Shown here piece by piece: positions 10,245 to 17,130 of a DNA stretch of 20,331 nt; the first letter of the stretch is position 1; each line of letters starts with the position of its first letter. The notes under the pieces are model-generated. The model was not told the origin of the DNA. It made no database searches and worked only from the letters and a program-made list of their open reading frames with translations. The DNA is taken from positions 1 to 20,331 of IMG/VR virus record IMGVR_UViG_3300035670_001478; one strand, given 5' to 3'. The position numbers and the translations under genes are program-made. Source of the stretch: a virus.

Positions 10245-11154
10245 AGAGGCCATCCTCCCCAAAGACATGCGCGACCCTACAGGGGTTGACGCTTTGGAGC
10301 GCCGCGCCATGGCTGACATGTGGCGCAGGCTAAAGAAGGTACTCAAGGTTTACAAGGATGCGCTAGATCGCATTCCCGCTAGTCCAGTGGTCAACGCCAA
10401 ATACGCATTCCGCTTGGATGCCGCATTGCTGGCTTCGCTGATGGCCCAATTCGATTTTGAGGTGGACCATATTTTGTTAGAAGGCGGCGAACAGCGCATT
10501 TGGCTGTTTGAATCGTATGTCACCATTGCCGCCACACAAGGCATTGCGCAAGAGTATCGCAACCTAGCCCGCCAGTCCGAGGTGTACCGCAACCAGCGAG
10601 GAACGGTGGCTGACATTCTGCGCAGTCAGCCGCATGTGCGCCGGATGAACCTTGTCAGAACCCGCGTATTCGAGGACATGAAGGGCTTTAACCAGGCGGT
10701 GAAGTCTGATATGGCGCGCGTTCTAACTGATGGCATTAGTCGAGGTCTAAACCCTTTGGAAATATCGCGCAACCTAACTCAGCAGATCGACATAAAGCGC
10801 AGCAGGGCTAACACCATCGCCCGCACCGAAGTAACTACAGCCCTGCGACGTGCCGCCATGGACGAAGCCGACGATGCGCGCGAAGAGTTGGGAATCCGCA
10901 CGCTTGAAATGCATATATCTGCATTGAGCGCAACGACACGCGCGACGCATGCAGCACGGCACGGCAAGCTGTACACCACGGACGAAGAACGCGAATGGTG
11001 GTCAAAGGATGGGAACTCGTTTTCGTGCAAGTGCAGTCGCACGTCTGTATTAGTTGATTCCAAGAATCAGCCGCTAGTGCCAGAGGTAATAGCGCGCGCG
11101 AAAGCCATAAAGCAGAAAATGGAAAAACGAGATTACAATTGGTCAAAGGATTAA
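10225..11154 (+). CDS. Phage head morphogenesis protein, Mu gpF-like
   Basis: Mu F-like proteins act in early head assembly or are ejected with the DNA. The 309-residue product carries the typical C-terminal block from about residue 190: KRSRANTIARTEVTTALRRAA, then ALSATTRATHAARHGKLY, WWSKDGNSFSCKCSRTSVLVD. In this family the T-R-xxH and C-x-C residues are conserved and may bind a metal. The N-terminal 190 residues are helical. It starts inside the portal gene (20-base overlap), the usual order portal then Mu-F. The start ATG 10225 has an AGAGGAC-type sequence upstream; later ATGs are possible. Confidence 0.87.
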   Translation: MATSKPKEAILPKDMRDPTGVDALERRAMADMWRRLKKVLKVYKDALDRIPASPVVNAKYAFRLDAALLASLMAQFDFEVDHILLEGGEQRIWLFESYVTIAATQGIAQEYRNLARQSEVYRNQRGTVADILRSQPHVRRMNLVRTRVFEDMKGFNQAVKSDMARVLTDGISRGLNPLEISRNLTQQIDIKRSRANTIARTEVTTALRRAAMDEADDAREELGIRTLEMHISALSATTRATHAARHGKLYTTDEEREWWSKDGNSFSCKCSRTSVLVDSKNQPLVPEVIARAKAIKQKMEKRDYNWSKD

Positions 11155-11158
11155 TGCT

Positions 11159-12427
11159 ATGCCAATGCAAGTAAATATCACGACGCAGGTTAACAGCAAG
11201 CAGATTCGCCGCTTCGAGTACAACGGGCGCGAGCATATTGCATTGCCTTCGTACACTTTGCCTGCTGGCGTGGTGATGAATGGCGGCCTTTACACCGCCG
11301 AAGAAATTGACGCGAATTATCAAGGCTTGGAAGGTACATTTGCACCGCTAGGCCACCCACAGGTAAATGGGCAGTTTGTTTCTGCGCGCAGCCCTGAGGG
11401 GATTAATGTCGGCCACGTTGGCGCATTCAATCGCAACGTCAAAAAGGCAGGCAATCGCATCTACATGGAAAAGTGGGTAGATGTTGAGTTTGCCAAAAAC
11501 AGCGAAGGCGGGCGCGAACTGCTGGAGCGTGTAGAAGCCATTGAGCGTGGCGACGATGTGCCGCCTATCCATACCAGCGTGGCTGCATTCATTGACCAGC
11601 TAGAGCCGAACGAACTTCAAAAGCAATCCGGCGCTGAATGGGTGGCAAAGATTCATGAGTTTGACCATGACGCCATCCTTCTGCACGAAATCGGAGCAGC
11701 CACGCCGGAACAAGGCGTCGGCCTATTCGTAAATGCTGACCGCGCGCAGCCTGCCGAAATGGAGAAATCCAATGTGCTAGAAGGCTCATTCAACGAGCTG
11801 AATATGCTCGCTTGGAAAGCAGTCCGTGACAAATTCGAGAACGGCGAAGATGATTATGCGTATGTCATCGACATGAATCAGACGCATTTGGTAATCCGCC
11901 AAAAAGATCAAGAAGACACGCTGTACGCATATACAGTGGAAAGCGGTAAAATCACAATCGCAGATACCGGCGAGCCAGTGCAAAAGCGCGAAAGCTGGGT
12001 AAAGATCGCCGCGAACAAAGTTAAAGAGTTTTTCAACCCGCAGGCTCGGCCTGTAGTCAACCAAGAGGAGGGCAGTGAAATGCCTATGACCCCAGAAGAG
12101 AAGGCCGAAATTGCTGCGGAAGTGGCAAAGGCTATTGCGGCTAACACCGCTGAACAATTCAAGACTGTGACCGATGCTGTCGCGGAATTGAAGGCAAATC
12201 AGGCCGCGCTGGCTGAATCCCTGACCGCTAACGCGCGTCAAGAGGAAAAGGAAATGCGCGAAGCCGTTGCAAAGGAATTCGGCGAGATCGTCGCAAACCA
12301 ACTGCAAGGCGAAGCCCTGAAGGCCATGCATGCCAAGATCGGCACAGCCGCCACGCTGGCTGGCAATAGCGCGACTCAGGATAAGGCATTTACTGCCCCT
12401 GACCCTGCCACGTACCTGAAGAACTAA
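11159..12427 (+). CDS. Head protein, DUF2213-like (probable prohead protease plus scaffold)
   Basis: ATG 11159 is placed by AAAGGA (11145-11150). The first ~200 residues (PLGHPQVNGQFVSARSPEGINVGHVGAFNRNV, RIYMEKWVDVEFAK, PPIHTSVAAFIDQ, HDAILLHEIGAATPEQGVGLFVN) resemble DUF2213 proteins, which sit where phages usually have the prohead protease. The H-P and H-T-S segments could supply catalytic residues, but this is inference. A middle domain (about 205-290) is unfamiliar. The last ~115 residues are a lysine/glutamate/alanine-rich coiled coil (EEKAEIAAEVAKAIAANTAEQ and following), as in scaffolds. A second start at 12080 would make that part alone. Confidence 0.75.
   Translation: MPMQVNITTQVNSKQIRRFEYNGREHIALPSYTLPAGVVMNGGLYTAEEIDANYQGLEGTFAPLGHPQVNGQFVSARSPEGINVGHVGAFNRNVKKAGNRIYMEKWVDVEFAKNSEGGRELLERVEAIERGDDVPPIHTSVAAFIDQLEPNELQKQSGAEWVAKIHEFDHDAILLHEIGAATPEQGVGLFVNADRAQPAEMEKSNVLEGSFNELNMLAWKAVRDKFENGEDDYAYVIDMNQTHLVIRQKDQEDTLYAYTVESGKITIADTGEPVQKRESWVKIAANKVKEFFNPQARPVVNQEEGSEMPMTPEEKAEIAAEVAKAIAANTAEQFKTVTDAVAELKANQAALAESLTANARQEEKEMREAVAKEFGEIVANQLQGEALKAMHAKIGTAATLAGNSATQDKAFTAPDPATYLKN
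12080..12427 (+). CDS. Nested in-frame scaffold protein (115 aa)
   Basis: Inside the preceding gene, ATG 12080 is in the same frame and lies eight bases after a strong GAGGAGGG (12065-12072), better than the ribosome site of the full-length gene. It would give only the coiled-coil part (MPMTPEEKAEIAAEV onward), ending YLKN. This is the same arrangement as lambda C/Nu3, where the scaffold is made from an internal start of the protease gene. It provides scaffold in excess over the fused form. Whether the start is used is inference from the ribosome site and domain border. Confidence 0.6.
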   Translation: MPMTPEEKAEIAAEVAKAIAANTAEQFKTVTDAVAELKANQAALAESLTANARQEEKEMREAVAKEFGEIVANQLQGEALKAMHAKIGTAATLAGNSATQDKAFTAPDPATYLKN

Positions 12428-12439
12428 GGAGGCACGAAA

Positions 12440-12895
12440 ATGGTGTACCCCCGTTATCGTCGCGTCAACATTGACGGCGAGTCTTTTTACAAGACTGAGA
12501 CCAAGCTGACCGCTGCTGCGCTGTATCCCGGCATTGCAGTGGTGATTGATGCCAATGGCAAATTCGCCGCTGCTGGTGTTTCCTCGGGCCGTCTGTTTGT
12601 GCTGGGCGCTGCCGAGCATCAAGGCTTGGGCATTCTGGACCAAATCCCATCCGGTGATTCGGCCATCGGCAACTACCTGGAAGAAGGCCGCACCTTCGCC
12701 GTGCGCGTGCCTGCTGGCACCTACACCGAAGGCCAGCCCGTGACCGTTGGCGCTGCTGGTGCAATCGGCAACGTGCCCGCAACGGCTGGCACCTACAACG
12801 TGATCGGCTACTGGGCTGAAACCGTGACCACGACCCAGACGGCTGACTTCGTGATGATGCGCGCCAAGACCGGCGAAACCATCACCAAGACCTAA
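12440..12895 (+). CDS. Capsid decoration / head-stabilising protein (probable)
   Basis: The 151-residue protein is predicted to be nearly all beta strand and is rich in G, A, T and V: LYPGIAVVIDANGKFAAAG, GRLFVLGAAEHQGLGILDQIPSGDSAIGNYLEEGRTFAVRVPAGTYTEGQPVTVGAAGAIG. The 'AVRVPAGTYTEGQPVTVGAAG' type of segment is seen in small decoration proteins encoded just before the major capsid gene. The start has a full AAGGAGG site (12427-12433). High expression is suggested by its ribosome site, preferred codons and position. Alternative: another structural head protein of the DUF2190 kind. Confidence 0.65.
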   Translation: MVYPRYRRVNIDGESFYKTETKLTAAALYPGIAVVIDANGKFAAAGVSSGRLFVLGAAEHQGLGILDQIPSGDSAIGNYLEEGRTFAVRVPAGTYTEGQPVTVGAAGAIGNVPATAGTYNVIGYWAETVTTTQTADFVMMRAKTGETITKT

Positions 12896-12913
12896 CACAG
12901 AGGGAGATTAACA

Positions 12914-13987
12914 ATGTTTTTCACCAAAGAATATTTGGCTGCTAACCGCAACATGGCGGGCCACTGGTCCGAGCTGTGGGCGAATCGCGGCGTGTTCAAC
13001 ACACAAAACGAGCTGATGGTAAATCAATACCGTCACACTCTGACGCCTGAAATGCTGGCAGCCAATGCCGTGCAGGGCCTGTCGCAGACCTTCTGGGCTG
13101 AGATTGACAGCCAGGTGGTGCAGCAGCGCGACCAAGAAACAGGCATGGAGATTGTCAACGACTTGCTGTCGGTGCAGACAGTGCTGCCTGTGGGCAAGAC
13201 CGCCAAGCTGTACAACGTGGTCGGCGGCATCGCTGAAGATGTGAAGATCACGATGGACGGCCAAGCGCCATACAGCTTCGATCACACCCAGTACGGCACT
13301 GACGGCGACCCCATCCCCATGTTCACCGCTGGCTACGGCGTGAACTGGCGTCATGCAGTTGGCCTGAACACCGTGGGCATCGATCTGGTGCTGGATTCGC
13401 AGCAGGCCAAGCTGCGCGAGTTCAACAAGAAGATCGTGAGCTACATGCTGGACGGCTCGGCCAACATCAACGTGGACGGCAACAAGCCCGGCCAGGGTCT
13501 GCGCAATCACCGCAACACCAAGAAGATCAACCTTGGTGCCGCTGGCGCAAACATCAACCTTACCACCGCGACGACTGCCGACCTGATCGCATTCTTTGGT
13601 CAGGGCGCATTCGGTCAAACAGCGCGCACCAACAAGGTTGACGCATATGACGTGCTTTGGGTTTCGCCTGAAATCTGGTCGAACATGGCCCAGCCATACT
13701 TCGTCAACGGCGTGATCTCCGGCAATGTCCTGCAAGCCGTGCTGCCCTTCGCGCCTGTGCGTGAAATCCGCATGACTTACGCCCTGACCGGCAATGAGTT
13801 TGTGGGCTACCAGCGCCGCCGCGATGTTGTGACCCCTCTGGTGGGTGCAACGACCGGCGTGACCGCCCTGCCACGTCCTCTGCCACAGTCGAACTTCAAC
13901 TTCCAGATCATGGCTGCGCTGGGTCTGCAAGTGCTGAAGGATTCTGACGGTCGTGGCGGCGTTGTGTACGGTGCCGATCTGACGTAA
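12914..13987 (+). CDS. Major capsid protein
   Basis: The 357-residue protein follows the scaffold and decoration genes and shows strong codon bias typical of abundant capsid protein. Recognisable capsid-like features include the N-terminal helix (MFFTKEYLAANRNMAGHWSEL), SVQTVLPVGKTAKLYNVVGG, TAGYGVNWRHAVGLNTVGIDLVLDSQQAKLREF and the late block VREIRMTYALTGNEFVGY. A GGGIT-like beta region (LVGATTGVTALPRPLPQSNFNF) precedes the end. It is probably HK97-fold like those of other siphoviruses; this is inferred from order and length. GAGGGAGA lies before the ATG. No transcription stop separates it from its neighbours. Confidence 0.87.
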   Translation: MFFTKEYLAANRNMAGHWSELWANRGVFNTQNELMVNQYRHTLTPEMLAANAVQGLSQTFWAEIDSQVVQQRDQETGMEIVNDLLSVQTVLPVGKTAKLYNVVGGIAEDVKITMDGQAPYSFDHTQYGTDGDPIPMFTAGYGVNWRHAVGLNTVGIDLVLDSQQAKLREFNKKIVSYMLDGSANINVDGNKPGQGLRNHRNTKKINLGAAGANINLTTATTADLIAFFGQGAFGQTARTNKVDAYDVLWVSPEIWSNMAQPYFVNGVISGNVLQAVLPFAPVREIRMTYALTGNEFVGYQRRRDVVTPLVGATTGVTALPRPLPQSNFNFQIMAALGLQVLKDSDGRGGVVYGADLT

Positions 13988-14002
13988 TAGGAGCGCCGAA
14001 TC

Positions 14003-14212
14003 ATGCGATACGAAGTTATCAATGCATGGTTCGGCGTTAGCGTTGGGGATGTGGTGGAAACCGACAAGCTGCACCCCGCGCTACTGCCGAATGTGCGCGA
14101 ATTGAAGGAAGTTGCCAAGCCCCAGGTGCTGGAAGTCGCAACACCCGAAGCTGCTGCGCCAAAACGTGGCCGCAAGCCAAAGAGTGAAACCGCCGAAGCT
14201 GGCGAAGAATAA
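14003..14212 (+). CDS. Small head-region protein (69 aa)
   Basis: It starts after TAGGAGC (13988-13994). The first ~35 residues form a small beta-type domain (MRYEVINAWFGVSVGDVVETDKLHPALLPNVREL). The rest is a proline/alanine/lysine tail with PKRGRKPKSE, an AT-hook-like basic cluster. Short genes like this directly after the capsid gene are common in siphoviruses; many are of unknown function or are linker proteins. The basic tail could contact packaged DNA, which is speculation. Confidence 0.7.
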   Translation: MRYEVINAWFGVSVGDVVETDKLHPALLPNVRELKEVAKPQVLEVATPEAAAPKRGRKPKSETAEAGEE

Positions 14213-14226
14213 GCAAAGGGCGCGAG

Positions 14227-14622
14227 ATGCTGACCACTGCACAGGCAAAGGAATATCTGGATTCTGTCGGCGTGTCGCTGCCTGACTTTATGCTGTCTGC
14301 TTTGGTGGATCAAGCAAACACCATCGAAGCATGCCTGACTGAGCATTACACGCCAGGTATTGCTACCCTCATTCAGTGCTATCTGATCGGCCTGATGGGC
14401 CTGGCGCAGGGTGATCGCTATATCAGCTCACAAAGCGCGCCATCTGGTGCTTCCCGATCTTTTCGTTATCAGTCGTTCGCTGATCGCTGGGCGGGCCTTC
14501 TGAGCCTGCTGCGTGGCCTGGATAAGCATGGATGCGCGACCGGGCTGATTCCGCCTGACCCAACCAAGAAGGCCTATGCGGGCATGTGGGTGTCCACTGG
14601 TGGCTGCGGAGGTGGCGCATGA
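14227..14622 (+). CDS. Head-tail connector (adaptor-like) protein
   Basis: The 131-residue protein begins LTTAQAKEYLDSVGVSLPDFMLSALVDQANTIEACL and includes an aliphatic helix YTPGIATLIQCYLIGLMGLAQGDRYISSQSAPSGASRSFRY. This helix-bundle layout and the 'SAPSGASRSFRY' loop are like the adaptor proteins (Ad1, DUF7370-type) that sit under the portal. Location after the capsid gene agrees. The last residues are glycine/cysteine-rich (STGGCGGGA). The next gene overlaps by four bases. Family assignment is moderate. Confidence 0.68.
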   Translation: MLTTAQAKEYLDSVGVSLPDFMLSALVDQANTIEACLTEHYTPGIATLIQCYLIGLMGLAQGDRYISSQSAPSGASRSFRYQSFADRWAGLLSLLRGLDKHGCATGLIPPDPTKKAYAGMWVSTGGCGGGA

Positions 14623-14945
14623 GTTCTATAGCGCGCTGGACCTACACAAACACCGCAAATGTCAAGCCTTTTAACGGCGTGGACATGTGGGGCAATGAAT
14701 CCTACGGCACGGAATATGAGATTGCATGCACCTGGACTGCTGTGGAAGGCCAAGAGCGCCGCACCGATTCAAATGGCATGGAATACGTTGTGAAGCAGGA
14801 AATCTTCACCGAGGACGCGCGCCCTCAGTTCATGGACAAGATCAAGATCGCCGGGGAGGATGAGTTCGACACCATCCGAAGCAGGACGAATTGGGACATG
14901 TCCCCATTTGCTGACACGCCAGACTTCAAGCTAGTGACGGGGTGA
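14619..14945 (+). CDS. Head-tail joining protein (stopper-like)
   Basis: ATG 14619 overlaps the previous stop and lies after GGAGGTG; the longer frame from 14586 would run inside the preceding gene. The 108-residue protein is beta-rich: RWTYTNTANVKPFNGVDMWGNESYGTEYEIACTWTAVEGQERR, then DSNGMEYVVKQEIFTEDARPQFMDKI. This suits a small barrel as in head-closure stopper proteins (gp16/gpFII type). Order (adaptor, stopper, tail completion, tail terminator, tail tube) supports the call. The sequence motif alone is not decisive. Confidence 0.65.
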   Translation: MSSIARWTYTNTANVKPFNGVDMWGNESYGTEYEIACTWTAVEGQERRTDSNGMEYVVKQEIFTEDARPQFMDKIKIAGEDEFDTIRSRTNWDMSPFADTPDFKLVTG

Positions 14946-15358
14946 CTATGGCACGAGTTCAAGGCATCCAGCGCGTGCAGTCAAACTTTAAAAAGCTGGC
15001 TGATGAAATTGCTGGCAAAAGGTCTGAGCAGGCTGTATATGCGGTTACTACAACTGCCGGAAACTTCGCCGCACTCAAAACCCCGATTGCAACTAGCAAT
15101 TTGATCAACTCGCATTTCGTGGAAATCAAAAGCGAGCCAGGCACAGTTACTGGCCGCAATGGATATACGGCCAGCTATGCCGCTGCTGTGCATAACGCGC
15201 CGGGAACCAACGTGGGTCAGAATACGCCGCGCGCAAACAACCTTGGATATATGTGGGACCCAGATGCAGAGCCTGGTTTCCTTGCAAAAGGCTTGGAGGA
15301 AGTTAAGCCTATGGTGCCAAGCATTTTGAAAAAGGTTTTCCGCAATGATGCTGGTTAA
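14942..15358 (+). CDS. Tail completion / neck protein, HK97 gp10-like
   Basis: The 138-residue protein has the typical gp10-like plan: an N-terminal helix (VQSNFKKLADEIAGKRSEQAVYAVTTTAGNFAALKTPIATSNLINS), then a beta region with ASYAAAVHNAPG and MWDPDAEPGFLAKGLEEV. The 'YAxxVHxxxG...A...FLxxG' pattern is the family mark. Start choices are GTG 14942 (GTGA overlap with the previous stop) or ATG 14948 two codons later; the stretch GACGGGG upstream fits the ATG better. The protein ends 14 bases inside the next gene. Confidence 0.75.
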   Translation: MTMARVQGIQRVQSNFKKLADEIAGKRSEQAVYAVTTTAGNFAALKTPIATSNLINSHFVEIKSEPGTVTGRNGYTASYAAAVHNAPGTNVGQNTPRANNLGYMWDPDAEPGFLAKGLEEVKPMVPSILKKVFRNDAG

Positions 15359-15713
15359 TTTCCAACAATGGGTTTCTGCCATAATCGGAACTGGTTACAC
15401 ATACAGTATAGGTATGTGGCTGGAATCAACGGCAGATGCAAGTAAGAAATACTGCGCAATCCGCCAAAATTCACCGGCTATGTCGGTTGATGATCGCGCA
15501 ATTACTTTTACTGTGACGCTGATCGGGCGACGTGACCAACGCGGAGATTCGCAGGTTTTGCTGACCGATGCAGAAAATCTAGTGCAGTCGGTGATTGATG
15601 GCGTCAAGCCATGCACAGCCGCAGGAATCAAACTAATGTCAGGGCCAAATGGGCCTGGCGCAACCACCGAAAACCGCAGTTGGGTTCAGGTGGATTTTCA
15701 AACTGTTTTTTAA
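15345..15713 (+). CDS. Tail terminator-like protein (minor capsid protein family)
   Basis: The 122-residue protein begins with a helix (LVNFQQWVSAIIGTGYTYSIGMW) and continues as an alternating beta/alpha protein: YCAIRQNSPAMSVDDRAITFTVTLIGRRDQRGDSQVLLTDAENLVQSVIDG, SGPNGPGATTENRSWVQVDFQTVF. This is the layout of phage tail-terminator/'minor capsid protein' gpU-like rings, which stop tube growth and join the tail to the head. It is placed directly before the tail tube gene, as expected. The two initial methionines at 15345 and 15348 are both possible starts. Confidence 0.72.
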   Translation: MMLVNFQQWVSAIIGTGYTYSIGMWLESTADASKKYCAIRQNSPAMSVDDRAITFTVTLIGRRDQRGDSQVLLTDAENLVQSVIDGVKPCTAAGIKLMSGPNGPGATTENRSWVQVDFQTVF

Positions 15714-15728
15714 CGAGGAGGCCGAGAA

Positions 15729-16475
15729 ATGGCTAATTGCACTTCCCAAAAATTCGTTGGCCGTGACGCCGTACTTGAGTACGCTATCGGCTGCCCTGAT
15801 GACAATCCAGAAACTCTGGTGTTTGATCGTGTTGGCGCCATGCGCACCAAGGAGATGACAATCTCTTGGGATACGACTGATACCACGGCTGACGATTCCA
15901 TTGGTTCGCTGCGCGAGAACCTGGCGACTTACAAGAACGTCAGCGTGTCTGGCGATGGTACTTGCAAGGCGTCTGGCACTGGGTCTGCCGCATCTATTGC
16001 ATTGACCAAGCACGTAGCAAACCCAGTCCTGACCGGCGGCCAGCCTTTTGCCTGGATTCGCCTGACATTCCCCGACCTGACGTTTACTTTCTTCTCGATT
16101 GTCAACAACATGTCGCGCAATGCCACCAATGATGAAGTCGTTACCTTCTCTTTTGAAGCCATGGCGACCAACTCTGACTACGGCCTGATCGTGGCAGATA
16201 CCCCCGTTGCCGGTTCTGACCCAGTCACCAGCGTTAGCGTGACCCCTGCCAGCGCAAGCATCGCCGTGGGCGCTACCGTGACCCTGACCGCAACCGCTGC
16301 ACCAGGCACGGCTGACCAGCGCGTAACATGGTCTAGCGCAGATGGCGCGATTGCTACGGTCAGCTCTACCGGCGTTGTAACCGGCGTTGCTGCTGGTGGC
16401 CCTGTGCTGATTATCGCCACCAGCGTGGATGACCCCACCAAGACCGACACCAGCTCTATCACGGTCACACTGTAA
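15729..16475 (+). CDS. Major tail tube protein with C-terminal BIG2-like Ig domain
   Basis: A strong GAGGAGG precedes the ATG. Residues 1-155 form the tail tube domain: CTSQKFVGRDAVLEYAIGCPDDNPETLVFDRVGAMRTKEMTISWDTTDTTADDSIGSLRENLATYKNVSVSGDG. The TISWDTTDTTAD-type segment is common in tail tube proteins. Residues about 164-248 are a BIG2-like Ig fold (VTSVSVTPASASIAVGATVTLTATAAP, VTWSSADGAIATVSSTGVVTGVAAG, STSITVTL-like end). Such domains decorate the tail surface in lambda gpV and other phages and may bind host surface sugars weakly. The domain fusion seems intact. It is a single gene without a visible shortened form. Confidence 0.85.
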   Translation: MANCTSQKFVGRDAVLEYAIGCPDDNPETLVFDRVGAMRTKEMTISWDTTDTTADDSIGSLRENLATYKNVSVSGDGTCKASGTGSAASIALTKHVANPVLTGGQPFAWIRLTFPDLTFTFFSIVNNMSRNATNDEVVTFSFEAMATNSDYGLIVADTPVAGSDPVTSVSVTPASASIAVGATVTLTATAAPGTADQRVTWSSADGAIATVSSTGVVTGVAAGGPVLIIATSVDDPTKTDTSSITVTL

Positions 16476-16482
16476 GGCTTGC

Positions 16483-17127
16483 ATGATTCTCACTGATATC
16501 GGTGAGATCGGCGTAAACGCGGGCGAGGAGCATTTTGTTCTTCGCCCGTCTTTATATGCCATGTCTCGCTTGGGTACACCTTCGGAAATCGTCCACATCT
16601 TCGCCTCGGTGATGTGCGACACGCCGCACAAGTATCAGCTTGCTGATGCGTTGACGGTGATCTATGCGTGCGCGGGCGACCACGATGCGAGCCGAGTCTT
16701 TGGGCATGTGGTGGACGTGCAGGCCAAGCCGCGCCTACTCGATGCAAAGCAAGAGCTAAAGGCGGCGGAATACCAGCCCGGCCTAGCGACGATTGATCAG
16801 ACAATCATCATCGCGCAGACATTGCTTAGGCATGGGGTTGTGGGTGATCTTGAGCCTCTAAAGTCGCGCAAAAACAAAGAGCCGGAATACGTCAAGGAAT
16901 TTGACTGCCGCGAGCATGCATCGGTGGCTATGGCGCACCTTGGCGTGTCGAGCAAAGAAGCCTGGCAAATGACAATGACGGAAATCGTCGGGGCACTCCG
17001 AGCGAAATACCCTGAGCCAGAATCCACTGGGCCAGGTGCGAAAGCACCTACCATTGAAGAGCACGACAAGACCATGGCATGGCACGATAAAATCGTGGCA
17101 AAGCGCGCGGCTGCAAAGAAAGGTTAA
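16483..17127 (+). CDS. Tail assembly chaperone (DUF6246-like)
   Basis: ATG 16483 with AAGG upstream is preferred over in-frame starts inside the preceding gene. The 214-residue protein begins MILTDIGEIGVNAGEEHFVLRPSLYAMSRLGTPSEIVHIFASVM and has a helical middle (ADALTVIYACAGDHDASRVFGHV). It ends in a basic, lysine-rich tail (HDKIVAKRAAAKKG). This matches proteins annotated as DUF6246 that sit between the tube and tape measure genes and play the tail-assembly-chaperone role. In many phages this position has a frameshifted pair; here only a single frame is found, and I see no convincing slip site. It is four bases from the tape measure start. Confidence 0.7.
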   Translation: MILTDIGEIGVNAGEEHFVLRPSLYAMSRLGTPSEIVHIFASVMCDTPHKYQLADALTVIYACAGDHDASRVFGHVVDVQAKPRLLDAKQELKAAEYQPGLATIDQTIIIAQTLLRHGVVGDLEPLKSRKNKEPEYVKEFDCREHASVAMAHLGVSSKEAWQMTMTEIVGALRAKYPEPESTGPGAKAPTIEEHDKTMAWHDKIVAKRAAAKKG

Positions 17128-17130
17128 GTC

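Noticed and set aside
11786-12898. 370-codon frame on the - strand
   Set aside because: It is the antisense shadow of the scaffold and decoration genes; the + strand frames have ribosome sites and recognisable products.
12908-14074. 388-codon frame on the - strand
   Set aside because: It lies antisense to the major capsid gene. Strong codon bias on the + strand creates long open antisense frames; the product is histidine-rich without a family pattern.
16483-17127. Programmed frameshift in the tail assembly chaperone
   Set aside because: The gene ends four bases before the tape measure start, there is no overlapping second frame of useful length, and A-rich runs such as that near 16869 are not followed by a credible extension.
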